The notes under the pieces were generated by a model, which saw only the letters and a list, made by a program, of their open reading frames with translations, was not told the DNA's origin and did not search any database. Position numbers and translations under genes: made by a program. 64,000 nt of DNA from Odobenus rosmarus divergens (lineage: Eukaryota; Chordata; Mammalia; Carnivora; Odobenidae). Of the stretch, positions 22,346 to 33,299 are shown piece by piece (position 1 is the stretch's first letter; every line of letters starts with the position of its first letter). The stretch lies in the NCBI RefSeq assembly GCF_000321225.1, contig NW_004452115.1, positions 142,115 to 206,114 on the forward strand. The letters run 5' to 3'.

Positions 22346-22900
22346 GAGGGATTATGTCAGCGCACGTCCTCCAAGAAGCAAGCACCAAGATGTAACTTCT
22401 TTGGGGAAAATACCTGTAAGGATAATGGTGGGAGAAGAGCAGGATTGAGTAGGGAGAGATGCTGGAGGGCAATGCAGGTCTGACACTGAAAGAGAAAGGT
22501 TTGGGTAAGAGGAGTTGAAGATGGCAGTGTAGCTCTAAAGTGTTGGCCAGCCATTGGGAAGTCTCAGCATAAAACCGGCTATACAAGAGTCCTACAAAAG
22601 ACAGGAAGGGCCAGGCCCCTATAAGCATGCCGTACTCTCATGAGCTGGGTGTAATCTGAGAAGAGTGTGCCTCCCCAAGTGCAGCAGATCAGAAGGGGTG
22701 GCAGCTGGAGAATGTCCCCACCAACTAACCTCCTTGCAGATGAGATGACTGAAGGGAAATCTGAGTGGCATAGCTCTATGGCACCAAATATTACAGCTTA
22801 AGTGGAAGAATACACTTGTGAGGTGTGTCTTTGAAAAGCACCTCCTCCTTGGCTTGCTAGTCTGTTACTATTCACGCTATAAAGGGAATGGGCTAAAGGG
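22345..22900 (-). repeat. Array round II, module F (shortened, antisense LTR-like)
   Basis: Opens with cgtcctccaagaagcaagca (22366), then ttctttggggaaaatacctg (22397), gagcaggattgagtaggg (22436), ggcagctggagaatgtcccc (22700) and gaagggaaatctgagtggca (22751). It ends near 22900, where module G takes over; the second half of F and all of C are missing in this round. Confidence 0.65.
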
Positions 22901-23425
22901 AGAGTCGGGCATGCCTAAGTATAAAAGCCTACCTTCTAAATGGCTAGTCAGGGTTTAAGTCTTCTTGCCAGTGAAGTCTTCACTGAAGACTCTGACCCAC
23001 AAGAAGGAGATGCGGGAGAGCAGGGAGCTATCTGGAAGTGGGAGACTTGAGCTGCGTTCTGACACAGTTCAGAATGGCAAGCAAGGCAGCTTCAGATTGC
23101 CAGAAGATGAGATGGGGGAGTTATCCATCAGTTCCTATAATGTTGACTGAGGTCTGTCCCCAGAATGTTCAGTCTTCAATACAGCCTATAAAAAGCCAGA
23201 CTTTTGGAAGTTTGGAATTAGTCACTTTCTGACCCAAGCAATCTAATTACATGCTTTACTGGACAAAATGAATGTCTGTTGTTCTATTTGAGGAATCCAG
23301 CAACCTGAAGCTGGTGCCCAGAGGGAACAAGCTACTGATTGGTTGTATTAGCCATGGACTCCTCAGACTGTCTTTCAGATTGTACCTGTAAAGCTGGTGA
23401 TTAAACAAATGCTCTGCTTTCTCAG
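22900..23425 (+). repeat. Array module G, copy 2
   Basis: Aligns with 12290-12770. Phrases include gtcagggtttaagtcttctt (22947), gtttggaattagtcactttc (23210) and agctggtgcccagagggaac (23310). Confidence 0.65.
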
Positions 23426-25925
23426 TTTCTTATTATTCACACAGGAAAGGATGCAAATACATTTTTCCTTACCGAATGCATTGCTACTCTGCAGTAATGT
23501 ATTTGTTCAGAGGCTTCTGAATGGTCAAGACACCACCTGGCCTCTTGACTTTATTTGGTACCTTAGTACCTTCCCCATTAACTCATTCAGGTTCCAAGTT
23601 TTTGCTTTAACTGGCTAGAGTAACTTGCCATGATGGCCAAAGCTTAGAAACCAAATAATGGTTTTTTTCTGTGTCTCCAAAGTAGAAGATAGGCATCTAC
23701 TCTGGACAGAAGAAAGTACTGAAGGAGCCTATTCCCTGTTTGACTTGCTCCCCTTGTCAAGGATTAATGGTTTGTGGAAGGTGTTCTAAGTAGAATAGAT
23801 GAGCTAATCCTGAGGTCTAGCACACTTGGGAAGTGTGGAATTCTTTCTGCTTATAATCTAGGGTATTTCCCTAGGGAGACAGAAGCTTCTAGATCTCAAG
23901 TTTCCATATTGCTATTACCCTTAAATTTTTCTCCTTGAATTGACTGCTCTGTACACTATAAGGCTGGGCTTAATTGTCCTCTTCCACGTGACCAGCCAGT
24001 GACACAGAACAAATTTTGAAATCTTTCTACCTGAAACAATAACAGTAAGTGGCCAGACTTCACAACTCCCAACAGAGTGCTCCATTGCATCTCAAAATAG
24101 AAGGACCAGTTTTTCTGGGCCTCCTAGGTGTGGCCTGAGTATTAGAGCTGCTTCAGCTCCTGCATGGAAGAATGTGATGTGGGTCATGCCAAAGCTGGGC
24201 CTCATGCTGGACAGCCTGTGACTGCAATTGTTGCCACAGGAAGCAACCAGGTTCTCATTTCTGCTGTGAAGCTGTGTGTCACAAGAGACATGGAGGGCTA
24301 AGATTCTGGGGAGGTATTTGAACTATTCCCATGCAGTTTGAGTTTCTTATCAGGCTCCCAATATTTGTGTATCTATGTATTTTTGAAGCGCTATAGAGAT
24401 CACCAATATACCAGAGTCCCTTTTGGTTATAAAAATCAATTACGTAGCCTTGAATTTTTTGTAATTACATAGACCAGAAATGGCAAGTTACTCTCAACTA
24501 ATGTGCAATTGTTCTTTACCACAAAATCTGAGCATTGTCCATATTAATGTTTGCAGTACCCAGATGTGTAGAGCAACTGCTAAACAGACACCAGTGATCA
24601 CTCCATCAGAGATGACTAGTGAGCCAAGATGGTTAGTGGATGAATAAAACATGTACTCAGTCATATCCAAAGAAGGCAGGAGATCCACTGTGTGTTCTCA
24701 GGATCCTTTCTGGCATGGTCTGTTAGAAACACAGGCCCCCACAATGTGCTTTGTCCTTCTACACTAATGTCTGGCAGGAACCTAGAAAAGGAATCTGCCT
24801 CTTGCAGATAATCTTTCCTGTCTTGCTCTCTACTGCCATTTTAGAAAATCTTGCCTTCGGATTATCAATCTCAGCACCAAAAGGATAAACTCCTGCCTCC
24901 TTAACCTCTACCACTTCTGGTCTACCCATGTGTCTGGCAGGGTCTTCGGAGAAGCAGGTGCCTAGTAGAATTGGACATAAAGTTTCCAATATTTTTGTAA
25001 GCATCAGAAAACAGTACTGGGTTGACTGATCAATGCCTGTCCTCAGGGAGTGATGTGACATCCTTGCCATGTGAAAAGTTATTTGCTTTTTCTGTTCTGA
25101 GGTTATCTCTGTATTTCCCTCAAATTGATGAAAGTGCTTTTCAAGTCTCTCAATTCTCAACCTTTGTCCAAACGGTGCTATTCACTGTTCAAGAGAAACA
25201 CGATGACTTTCTCGCTGTATCTCAGAACTGGCCATACAAATCCTGTGTTGGAGTACTGTTCACTTTAAACATTTAACTGCATGGCATGGTGGTAGAACAT
25301 ACAGAAAAGGTCAGAATTTATGCTTGTTCTGTGTTGAGTGTTAAACTGACATTTGATATTCCTTATTTTAAAGTACATTAGTAAACCCCTATGAAACTTC
25401 TAAATATCCAAATTGAGGTTTAGTTCACAAAATACTGTATTTTTACATGATTAAGCAATTTGATATGGCTTCTGTTTTTGTCTACATCTAAACCAGTATG
25501 AATCATTTCTGACTGAATGGTGGTTATAATGGTTATGAGGTCAGTTTCCTTTACTATTGTGACTACCGGGAAATTATAGTATCCATTAAGATGTATATAT
25601 ATACTATACTCCACACTGATAAGATTGTTTAATAACTAACTTGCCAATTTTTAAAGAACTTATAGGAGTGTTTTCTATCTTTGATTATAAAAGGAAACTA
25701 TTGGGCAGAAACTGGGATAATAACACCACATAGTATTGGGAAAGGCCTGTCTCTAAAATTAGCAAGCGTGTCTATATTCTGGTCCCCAAGATATAAACCT
25801 TAATGTTGAAGAAATAGACCATTGTTTTGATGATTCTAAAAGACGAAAGAGCATAGGGGTGGATGGGCCACAGCCTTGCTCAACCTAGGCATAAACTAAC
25901 TGCACACCTTTTAGAGACCTTCTTT
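23425..25925. other. Unassigned stretch inside the array
   Basis: I see no clear counterpart in the other rounds. Around 24938-24965 there is a phrase like the LTR motif (gggtcttcggagaagcaggt, then aattggacataaag), so part of it may be another antisense LTR-like copy. A minus-strand frame of 133 codons (24759-25160) spans that phrase. It has no domain I recognise and a composition that is not obviously protein-like, so I do not call it a gene. Confidence 0.4.
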
Positions 25926-27150
25926 TCATGCTTGTTATCTATAGCCCAATAAGAAGTCTTGGTGAATAACCTACCATTCCCACTCTTAGAACTTAAAACC
26001 TTCTGTGAGCAAATACAGATGTTGAAGTGCAAGTGGAAAAATAGGTGTTTGGCATCTGTAGAAGGATTATTGAACATTTTTAGCCTGGTAGTTGGACAAT
26101 GGAAAATTTTCAGTCTTAAAGGTCCCATTCTTGGAATTATCCCATAGGAACTAGAGTTAGTACATCTAAACCATGCTGCTTAAAAGCTGGAAAATACCAG
26201 GTACTTCAAGATTTTAAAAAGTTGACCACACTAAGCTATCAACAAAAACTCTTTATGGTAGGGATTATACAATATTCTGCTACAAATATCTTAAACCTAG
26301 AAATCGTTGAACTATCAAGTGTTTGGTCTAAAGGGACACAAAGGTCATTCTATTTAATGGTGACCTAGTCCCTTGTCTTTAAAGCCTGAAGCTCTTCATG
26401 GTTCTGAGAAGTATTGAGGGTGGCCTTTAAGGAAAAAGACCTGGACTGAGGCTTGGATTGGTCCTGGATTCAAGTTCAATAGTCCCTTGTCCTGTCCTGT
26501 TAGTGGTAAAGTTGTAATCTGCATAAAGGGAAACGTTCCAGCTCCATTCAAATCTAGGTTATTGGGGGGTGGGTGAGGTTTTGGCACCATGTGCACCAAT
26601 GATAAGCCTTCAAAGGCTATAGCTTCGCATTCCATGACTCCTCCCACATGGGCCCAATGTCTGAGAGCTGTTGTCAATGGCTCAGACCTGCCTTTGAAAA
26701 CAGTAGTTCTCATGTTTCAGGAACATACCAGGCTGATTCTGCTCTTATAGCCAGAAAATATGTGTGGAAGAATGTAAATCTTCCTATTTTACTAGACCAA
26801 ATAGACTACCACTAGGCTTTTCTTATAATCCCAGCCTAGACCCATGATCCTACTTAGTATTCCAATTTGTGAATGCCTTACTTTGGGTTCTCTCCCAGAA
26901 GTACAGCAAGAGACAAGGATTTAGATGCAGATAGCTTAAAGTAAGGGAAGAGTGGGTAATGTGAAGGGAAAGAACCAGAACATAAGGGTGTACTGTTGAA
27001 CTCCTGACACAGTGCACTTCTACCTTTGTTCTACCCTTGCCTGAGTTTATTTCCTGAGATTTCCTGGAGCCTCCTTGGAGCCTTGGCTGAAGCACTTCAG
27101 ATATTAACAACAATAAAGCCAGTCTGGGCACATTGTCTAGGAAATAAGAC
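25925..27150 (+). repeat. Array round III, end of module B plus module A (short)
   Basis: 25990-26100 matches the end of module B (gaacttaaaaccttctgtga), then module A from about 26110: cataggaactagagttagta (26143), aaagggacacaaaggtcat (26329), aaaagacctggactgaggct (26433). It runs through to ggagccttggctgaag (27076) and aaataagac (27142). A middle part of A near 26570 is missing compared with rounds I and II. At about 27150 it jumps directly into module F, skipping preD, D and E. Confidence 0.65.
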
Positions 27151-28135
27151 AACTCTTGAATGCTTAACCTAGGGACTGTATCAGCCATACCTATAAAGGA
27201 TAAAGGGGAGAAGGGAGAAGAATGGGTGGGGAGAGACTTTGGAGTATATAGCAAGCCTGACACCTGAAACTGGAAAGAAAAGGAAGAATTAGTGAACAGA
27301 CTTTCGGGCTGCCCCTTGGCTGAACAAAACTTTCTCAGATATACACTGCGGTCCGTGATTGCGTATAAAGGAGTACTGAGCCAGAGAGGAGTGTGTGGTC
27401 CTTGGCTGGCAGGGTTCAGAGGAGAATGTGGCCTCAGTGAATGCTGCAGCAGATTTGAAAAGGCAGCAACTGGAGGATGTCTCCACCAACCACTCCTTGC
27501 AGATGATTCTCTTGAAGGAAAATTTGAACAACACAAATCCCTGGCACCAGGGATTACCTCTTGAGTGGAGAAATAGGTTAGGTACATGGTTGAGAAGTAA
27601 TGCCTCCTGTCTCATGGGCTCAGGGAAGCATGAATTGCTAAAACTGTTGAGTACCCACCCAGAGGTCTCCAGTTTTTTCAGGGCCCCATGTTTTTCCAGA
27701 CAGAGCCTTGATCTTAGCCTTGATCTCAGCTCCTTAGCTGAGCATGCAATATTTCAATATTGATTTCTAAGTTGACTTCTCAGTCTTCTGCTTTTACGGA
27801 GATAAGGGCCTTTTTGGTAAATTGTCAGAGGTGCCTCTACCACATACCCTTTACCTGTTTGTTAACCATTCTCATTTACTCTCCCTCTTCAGAATATTGA
27901 CTCCATTTAGGACCAACTAGCCATCTCTGCTGGCCTTCTAGATATTGTTACCCTGTACTGTTCAATGCTTGTATCATTGCATTGCCAATAGCATTATCCC
28001 CTAGAGTGATACTTTTTGAAGTCCCTAAGAGTGAAATCTTTAGCCACTGTATTCCTGAGATTTTCATTGACTACATTTCATTGATCATCAAACCCATCCT
28101 GCTTATTCTCTTGAACCACTGCCATTACAGTATCC
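27150..28135 (-). repeat. Array round III, module F (antisense LTR-like)
   Basis: Phrases shared with the other F copies are cctgacacctgaaac (27265), gatttgaaaaggcagcaact (27452), accatgtttttccagacagag-type (27697), gaccaactagccatctctgc (27911) and attgcattgccaatagca (27975). A 245-codon minus-strand frame (26850-27587) crosses the A/F junction. Since it spans two separately derived modules and is broken in all other copies, I read it as chance. Confidence 0.65.
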
Positions 28136-28420
28136 ATCTAGGTCTTCTAAGGTATAAGCATCAAGATAGAAGTCAACATACAAGATCTATTGAGGGAAAT
28201 TTCTGTGAAGGATGAAGATAAGAGTGAGCAGGAATAGATGGGGTTCAGTGCTGGTCTGAGAGGAAAGTTTGGGGTAGAAAGGAGATTCAATTTCAAGGTA
28301 GCCCTGAGAAATTCTTAGGCCATTAACAGGGCAAAAATTACCCATAGAGGATTCTTCTACTGAGTTTGCATCTACAAACTTCTGAGTTCTGTGTCTGCAG
28401 AAAGAATTATTGAGAAATGA
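28135..28420 (-). repeat. Array round III, module C (truncated)
   Basis: Opens with aggtcttctaaggtataagc (28140), then atcaagatagaagtcaacat, and gagcaggaatagatggggtt (28222), which is also at 31032. Only the first 280 bases or so of C remain before the next A module begins at about 28425. Confidence 0.65.
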
Positions 28421-29200
28421 ACATTTGTAGCCTTGAGGTTCCACTTTGAAAATGTTTCATTAGAACTGAAATCATTAGTATTTCAATTTTTTAAAGCTCT
28501 GTGCATTACTTATATAAATATATACTTGCTATATATTTAAGCTTAAATGTTGATCACACTCTATCAAACAACTTACATATATTGTGCTATTCATATCTTA
28601 ATCCTAGAAATTAAGAATTATTAAATACCAATAAATGCTTGATCTAAAGAGCCACAGATCATCCTATTTGGTGACCTAGCCTCATGGCTTTAAAACCTGA
28701 GGTGCTCTAAGTTTCTAAGAAGTAGAACTACCAGAGGTGGCCTTAAGGAAAAACCTGGACGGAGGCTTGGTCCTGGAATCAAGTTTAATAACCCTTTTCT
28801 TGTCCCATTAGTGGCAAAGTTGGAATCTGAATGGAGAGGTACTAGCTCCGTTCAAATTCAATCTGTGGGAGGATTCAGATTGTGGAAGGCTGTAGTACAT
28901 CCTAGATGGATCAGAAGCACTGAGTCCTAGGGTTGATCATTGAATCTTGAACCAGAGTAGTATGCTAGGGAGACAAACTTTAGAGAAGCCATCAGGACTT
29001 TGGGTAGTGATTGGAGGTCTGGATAAGATTCCATGCAAGATTCCTTGGCTAATAATACCAGTTAATGTACTCTCCTCTCATATACCCTCTGTTTGCTACC
29101 ATGAATATTTCAGTAGTGGAAACCTCTTGTTTGGAGTGGGGGGCTACATTTTGTCCAACTATCAAAAGTGAGGAGGACCTCACTGCCAGCCAGTTGACAA
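28420..29200 (+). repeat. Array round IV, module A (short)
   Basis: Starts with tagccttgaggttccacttt (28429) and follows module A through cagatcatcctatttggtga (28655), ggccttaaggaaaaacctgg (28739), gtagtatgctagggagacaa (28956) and gttaatgtactctcctctc (29060). It then passes into a D/E-like sequence at about 29200. Confidence 0.65.
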
Positions 29201-29990
29201 GTGATCCAATTCCAAAATCCTGTCTTGGTAGGGTCCCCTGTCTCCCAAGAAACTGGACCTTAGTGCCCTAGCCATGTTGTCAGTGGGCAGCAGCCCTTTG
29301 GATGTATGATCTTGATGCAAATGTAGAGATGGATTTCACAGAGCAGCTACTGGACCTGTTGGTCAATTTCCTCTCTGAAATAGGTCTTCGTGGGAATCCT
29401 GTGCAAGGAGATCATGCTTCCCACACTTCTATTTATTGATGACTGTGTAGCCTTAAAAGTATGTTTTTAATCTCCCCCCACCCCCAAAGTCCTTACCAAA
29501 TCCTTGGACCTGAGAAAAAGAATTGGTTCATTTCCATAGACTCTAGATAGGTTAAGCTGCTCAAGGGTGAAAGGTTGATAATCTATGGCTTTGTATCAAC
29601 TTTTACGTATGACACTGGGATCACTTGAATTTGTCCATCCTTTGTGGGGCAGACCTATTTCCTACGCTATTCTGACTCCAATCAGAGTGAAAACATTTGT
29701 AGGAAAAAGTACCCCTGAGTATGTCTTTGGACCTCTTCAAGAGTAATAGTGGCTTAGGACATGCTGGCATGGCCCTTTTAATTATTTTCCACCTCCATGG
29801 CTGTGAGGCTCAGAGGTAATGACCTAGAAGCCCTGAGGAATAAAATGTGAGTGTGTGAATTGACAACAATGCTTCCAGGTCAGAAAGTCAGGGCTTTACC
29901 TGAGAACCAAGCAACGATATCTTCCCAGATGACTTTTTAACTTTGTTACGTGACCTATTCAAAGTTAGCATCTATAAGATTAGAAGGCTA
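29200..29990 (+). repeat. Array round IV, end of module D and module E
   Basis: Begins with aagtgatccaattccaaaa, shared with 8690, then tagggtcccctgtctcccaa (29229) and cagtgggcagcagcccttt (29280), as in D. Module E follows: cttggacctgagaaaaagaa (29502), tcaagggtgaaaggttgata (29562), gcagacctatttcctac (29649) and agaagccctgaggaataa (29828). Confidence 0.65.
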
Positions 29991-30955
29991 GTGTGAGTTA
30001 AGGTTCTCCAAAAAGCAGGCACCAGATGGAACTACTTGGGGGAAAATAAGGATGTAAGGATGTAAGGAAAATAAGGAAATAAGGAAAATAAGGATGAAAA
30101 TAAGGATGATGGTGGGGAGAGGCTTTGAAACGTTTCAGGTGTCAGATATGCATTGCAAGAGAAAAAGGAAGGATTGGGTAGGAGAAGACCTAGACTACAG
30201 TGCAGTTCTAACTGGGTTTTCCTATTGGTTGGCCAAAAGTTTCTCCTAGATTGTCTAGAACAGTCCTGCATCAGACAGGAATGGCCATATTCCTATAACC
30301 ATGCCATTCTCAGTCACTAGCTTCAAACATCCCAAGAATGTGGACTGTGTGGACTCTGTAGCAGTTTAGAGGGGCAGCAGCTGGAGGATGTCCCCCCATC
30401 TAATTTGTTTTCACATGATTATCTTGAAAGGAAATCTGAACAGCACATCTACGTGACACCAGGGTTACTACTTTTATGGAGAAATAAATTTGGGAGGTAC
30501 ATGTTTGAGAAGCAATTCTTCCTTGGTTCCTCTTGCCTCAGGGAGGTTTGAGGAGTTAGAATCATAAAGGACCCACTCAGGTGTTTTCACTGTAAGGTAA
30601 GAGCATCTTCGTAAGATAGTAGAAATGCCTTTGCCCCTTATATTTAGCTTTTACTTGGTAACAACCCTCAGTTACTCACTAAAAATCTGCAGAATATTGA
30701 TTTGGCTTAGGAACAGCTAGCCATCTCTGCTCTCCTAGATATTTCTTAACACCTCTATATCAGTCAGTGCTCTTATTATCACATTGCCAATAACAATCTC
30801 CTGGAGATTTTCCCAGATTACCAGCAGTAAAATCTTCAGCAATTGGGCAGCCACTGTGATCCTGAGATTTTTCTACATACCCTACACTCCATTGGAGACC
30901 TTGAGACTTCATCGTATCTCCTGATCTCTTGGATTATTCCCATTACTGTCTGTCC
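29990..30955 (-). repeat. Array round IV, module F (antisense LTR-like)
   Basis: Opens with aaggttctccaaaaagcagg (30000), then ctacttgggggaaaataagg (30032), gcagcagctggaggatgtcc (30373) and cttgaaaggaaatctgaaca (30424). It carries a purine-rich imperfect tandem stretch at 30042-30110. Later it has gaacagctagccatctctgc (30711) and attgccaataacaatctcct (30783). Confidence 0.7.
30042..30110. repeat. Imperfect short tandem repeat (aaaataagga / tgtaagga type)
   Basis: About seven tandem 8-12-base units of the ataagga family, purine-only except for T. Found only in this F copy. Confidence 0.8.
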
Positions 30956-31935
30956 AGGTCTTCTGACAAGTATGTGTCAAGATGGAATCAAACACTTAAA
31001 GAGATTTGAAGGCAATGCCTGAGAAGGACGAAAAGAATGATCAGGAATAGATGGGGTTCAATGCTGGTCTAATACCTATGAGAGAGGAAGACTGGGTAGG
31101 AGAATTGGATTAAAGGACAGCTCTGAGAAAGTCTCAGCCAGGACATCATGGATTTCCAGGGCAAAAACTAACTATAGAAGGATGCACACACTAAGCAAGA
31201 CAGATCCAGATTTAGTAACCAGTCATGCTTAACTTTTAGCTGTGAGCAACCTGGTGGGGAAAGTGGCCTTCGTATAGATAATCTAAGGAATTTGGAGATG
31301 TGGCTATTGGAGGCTATAACTGTCCTTATAGGACCTTCTGTTGAGGTTTCTGCCACTAGAGTCCAGTATTCCTAGGTCTTCAGCCATGGAAAATGTATAA
31401 AGAAAGGGAAGTGTGATCCGATAGTATTGATCACTATATAACTCAAGATATCACTGAGAGCATAATTTATTCTAAAAATTCTCAGCACAAAACTAAGGGA
31501 ATGAAATCACACAGTAACTAAGTCCAGTCAAAGACTAGAAGTACCAGATCTTAGAATCAAGACATGACATAATGCCACTTAGCCACTGTTGATCATCCTC
31601 TATGACTAGCCATGGATGTCATACTGCCTTATCTAGGAATTCACAGTTCCAAGGGAATTGGATTAAAACTGCATCCTTGTTTTTCTAGAATATTCTGTAG
31701 AGGTTTAGCCAATTTAATAGTGTAGTTCACTGGTGATTATCTCAATTCAGTGGCTGGAAACAGCTTCTGAGATCAGCTTGTAGATCTCGAATCCAGACCA
31801 CCTCTTGGTCTTGCTATCATCATAATCCCAGGATAACAAAATGTACAGATCTTGATTTTTTTTTTTTCAAACACATCAACAGAAAAACCTCCTTCCAGTA
31901 TCTGCTAAGGGTCTTGGTCATGACATAAAGGATTA
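30955..31935 (-). repeat. Array round IV, module C (antisense LTR-like start)
   Basis: Opens with aggtcttctgacaagtatgt (30956) and aagatggaatcaaacactta (30980). It follows C through gtctcagccaggacatcatg (31130), accagtcatgcttaac (31219), ttctgccactagagtcc (31349), aaactgcatccttg (31666) and aaacacatcaacagaaaaac (31869). Confidence 0.7.
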
Positions 31936-32850
31936 AAAAAAAATTAGAAGTGGGGGATGTTGGAATATCAAGATGGAAAAACCCACCAGATGACTATCCC
32001 ACAGAAAGGCCCAGTAGTCACTCTGTTTAACAAACAATAAGCAGTGTACCATTGAGGAGAAACTAGCATAAGTAAGAATCACACTGGTGGCTGTTCTTTG
32101 TAGTCCAGGGCTGAAAACAAAATGACATTACAAATCTAGACTTCTCAAAAGCAGTGTGGATGATACAATCCAGAAATGATATAAACTAGCATCCGTGCTT
32201 AACCGTCACCCAAAGGTTGGGAAATTATTACAATGAGACAAGATCAATAGGGAGGACCTAACGGAGAATTGTTACCAGATCAAGGTGTCCCTGGGAGCAA
32301 GATGGATGGACAGGCAATAATAGCATAGCTTGATCTGTGCAAACAGAAGAAATCAAGCATGAATGGTGAGGCCAAAGGTAGCTGTGATAAGAGTCCTGAT
32401 CTTTTGCCAAGTTTCTAGACCTGGAAACCAAGAATCTAATAGAGCCTGAATTTCCCAGGATAAAAGATCCTAGAACACCATGGCAAATATTCATAGTGGT
32501 AATTTCTTACTTCACCAAAGGGACCCAAATGTAATAACTGGGATCACCAACACTGGGTATTTCTCCCCAAACTTCATGATTACTAAACACAGATTCCAAG
32601 ACCACACTAATATCTGGAGATTCAAAGCAGAATCATCTGTTGGGTTACACATTGAGCCAGATAATTCAGTTCTGACACAAGCTCAGTGTCCACAGATGTA
32701 CTCAGTGGTCAGTTCCCTAGCACCTGACTACATAAGTGTAATGAAAATGCTTGGTCACTGGCTGAATCCCATGACAGTTGTCTTAGCTGGTGGAATAGGA
32801 AGTATCCTTATGGAGATGGCCATCAGAGGGTGAGTTTTAGAAACTTCCTT
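31935..32850 (+). repeat. Array round IV, module B (last recognisable module)
   Basis: Aligns with 16215-17100. The match fades near 32850 (gagggtgagttttagaaact). No fifth A module follows; instead there is an L1 fragment at about 32935. This marks the right edge of the array in this window. Confidence 0.65.
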
Positions 32851-32934
32851 TTGGTCAGGATATATATTAAATATGTCTTTGAAAGAAATGGAAAACATAA
32901 GTGCTACCATCTAAAAAAAAAATAGTTAAGAGTG

Positions 32935-33190
32935 TTGTTTCAAAAAATAAGATGAAAGTACACAGGGAGGCAAACCAAAAGAGATGCTGAACTCTAGGAA
33001 ACAAAGGGAGGGTTGCAGGAGGGGAGGTCAGTGGAGGGAAGGGATAACTGGGTGATGGGCATTAAGGAGGGCACTTGATATAATGAGCACAGGGTGTTAG
33101 ATGCAACTGATGGGTCACTAAATTCTACCCCAGAAACTAATAATACAGTATATGTTAACTAAATTCAACTTAAAGAATTAAATATATACA
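32935..33190 (+). mobile_element. 5'-truncated L1 3' end, older
   Basis: Carnivore L1 3' UTR text: cacagggaggcaaacc, ggttgcaggaggggaggt, aactgggtgatgggcattaa, ggagggcacttgat, then gatgcaactgatgggtcac and acagtatatgttaacta. The A-tail is decayed and I could not find a target-site duplication. Confidence 0.85.
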
Positions 33191-33299
33191 TACTGAAAGA
33201 AAAATTAGCATCCTTTTACCATGCTTTCCTTAAACCATCAACGTCTGCAAAAGCCAAGTTCCAGAAGAAAGTTCCTGGAGAAAGGATTACTCTAAATTC

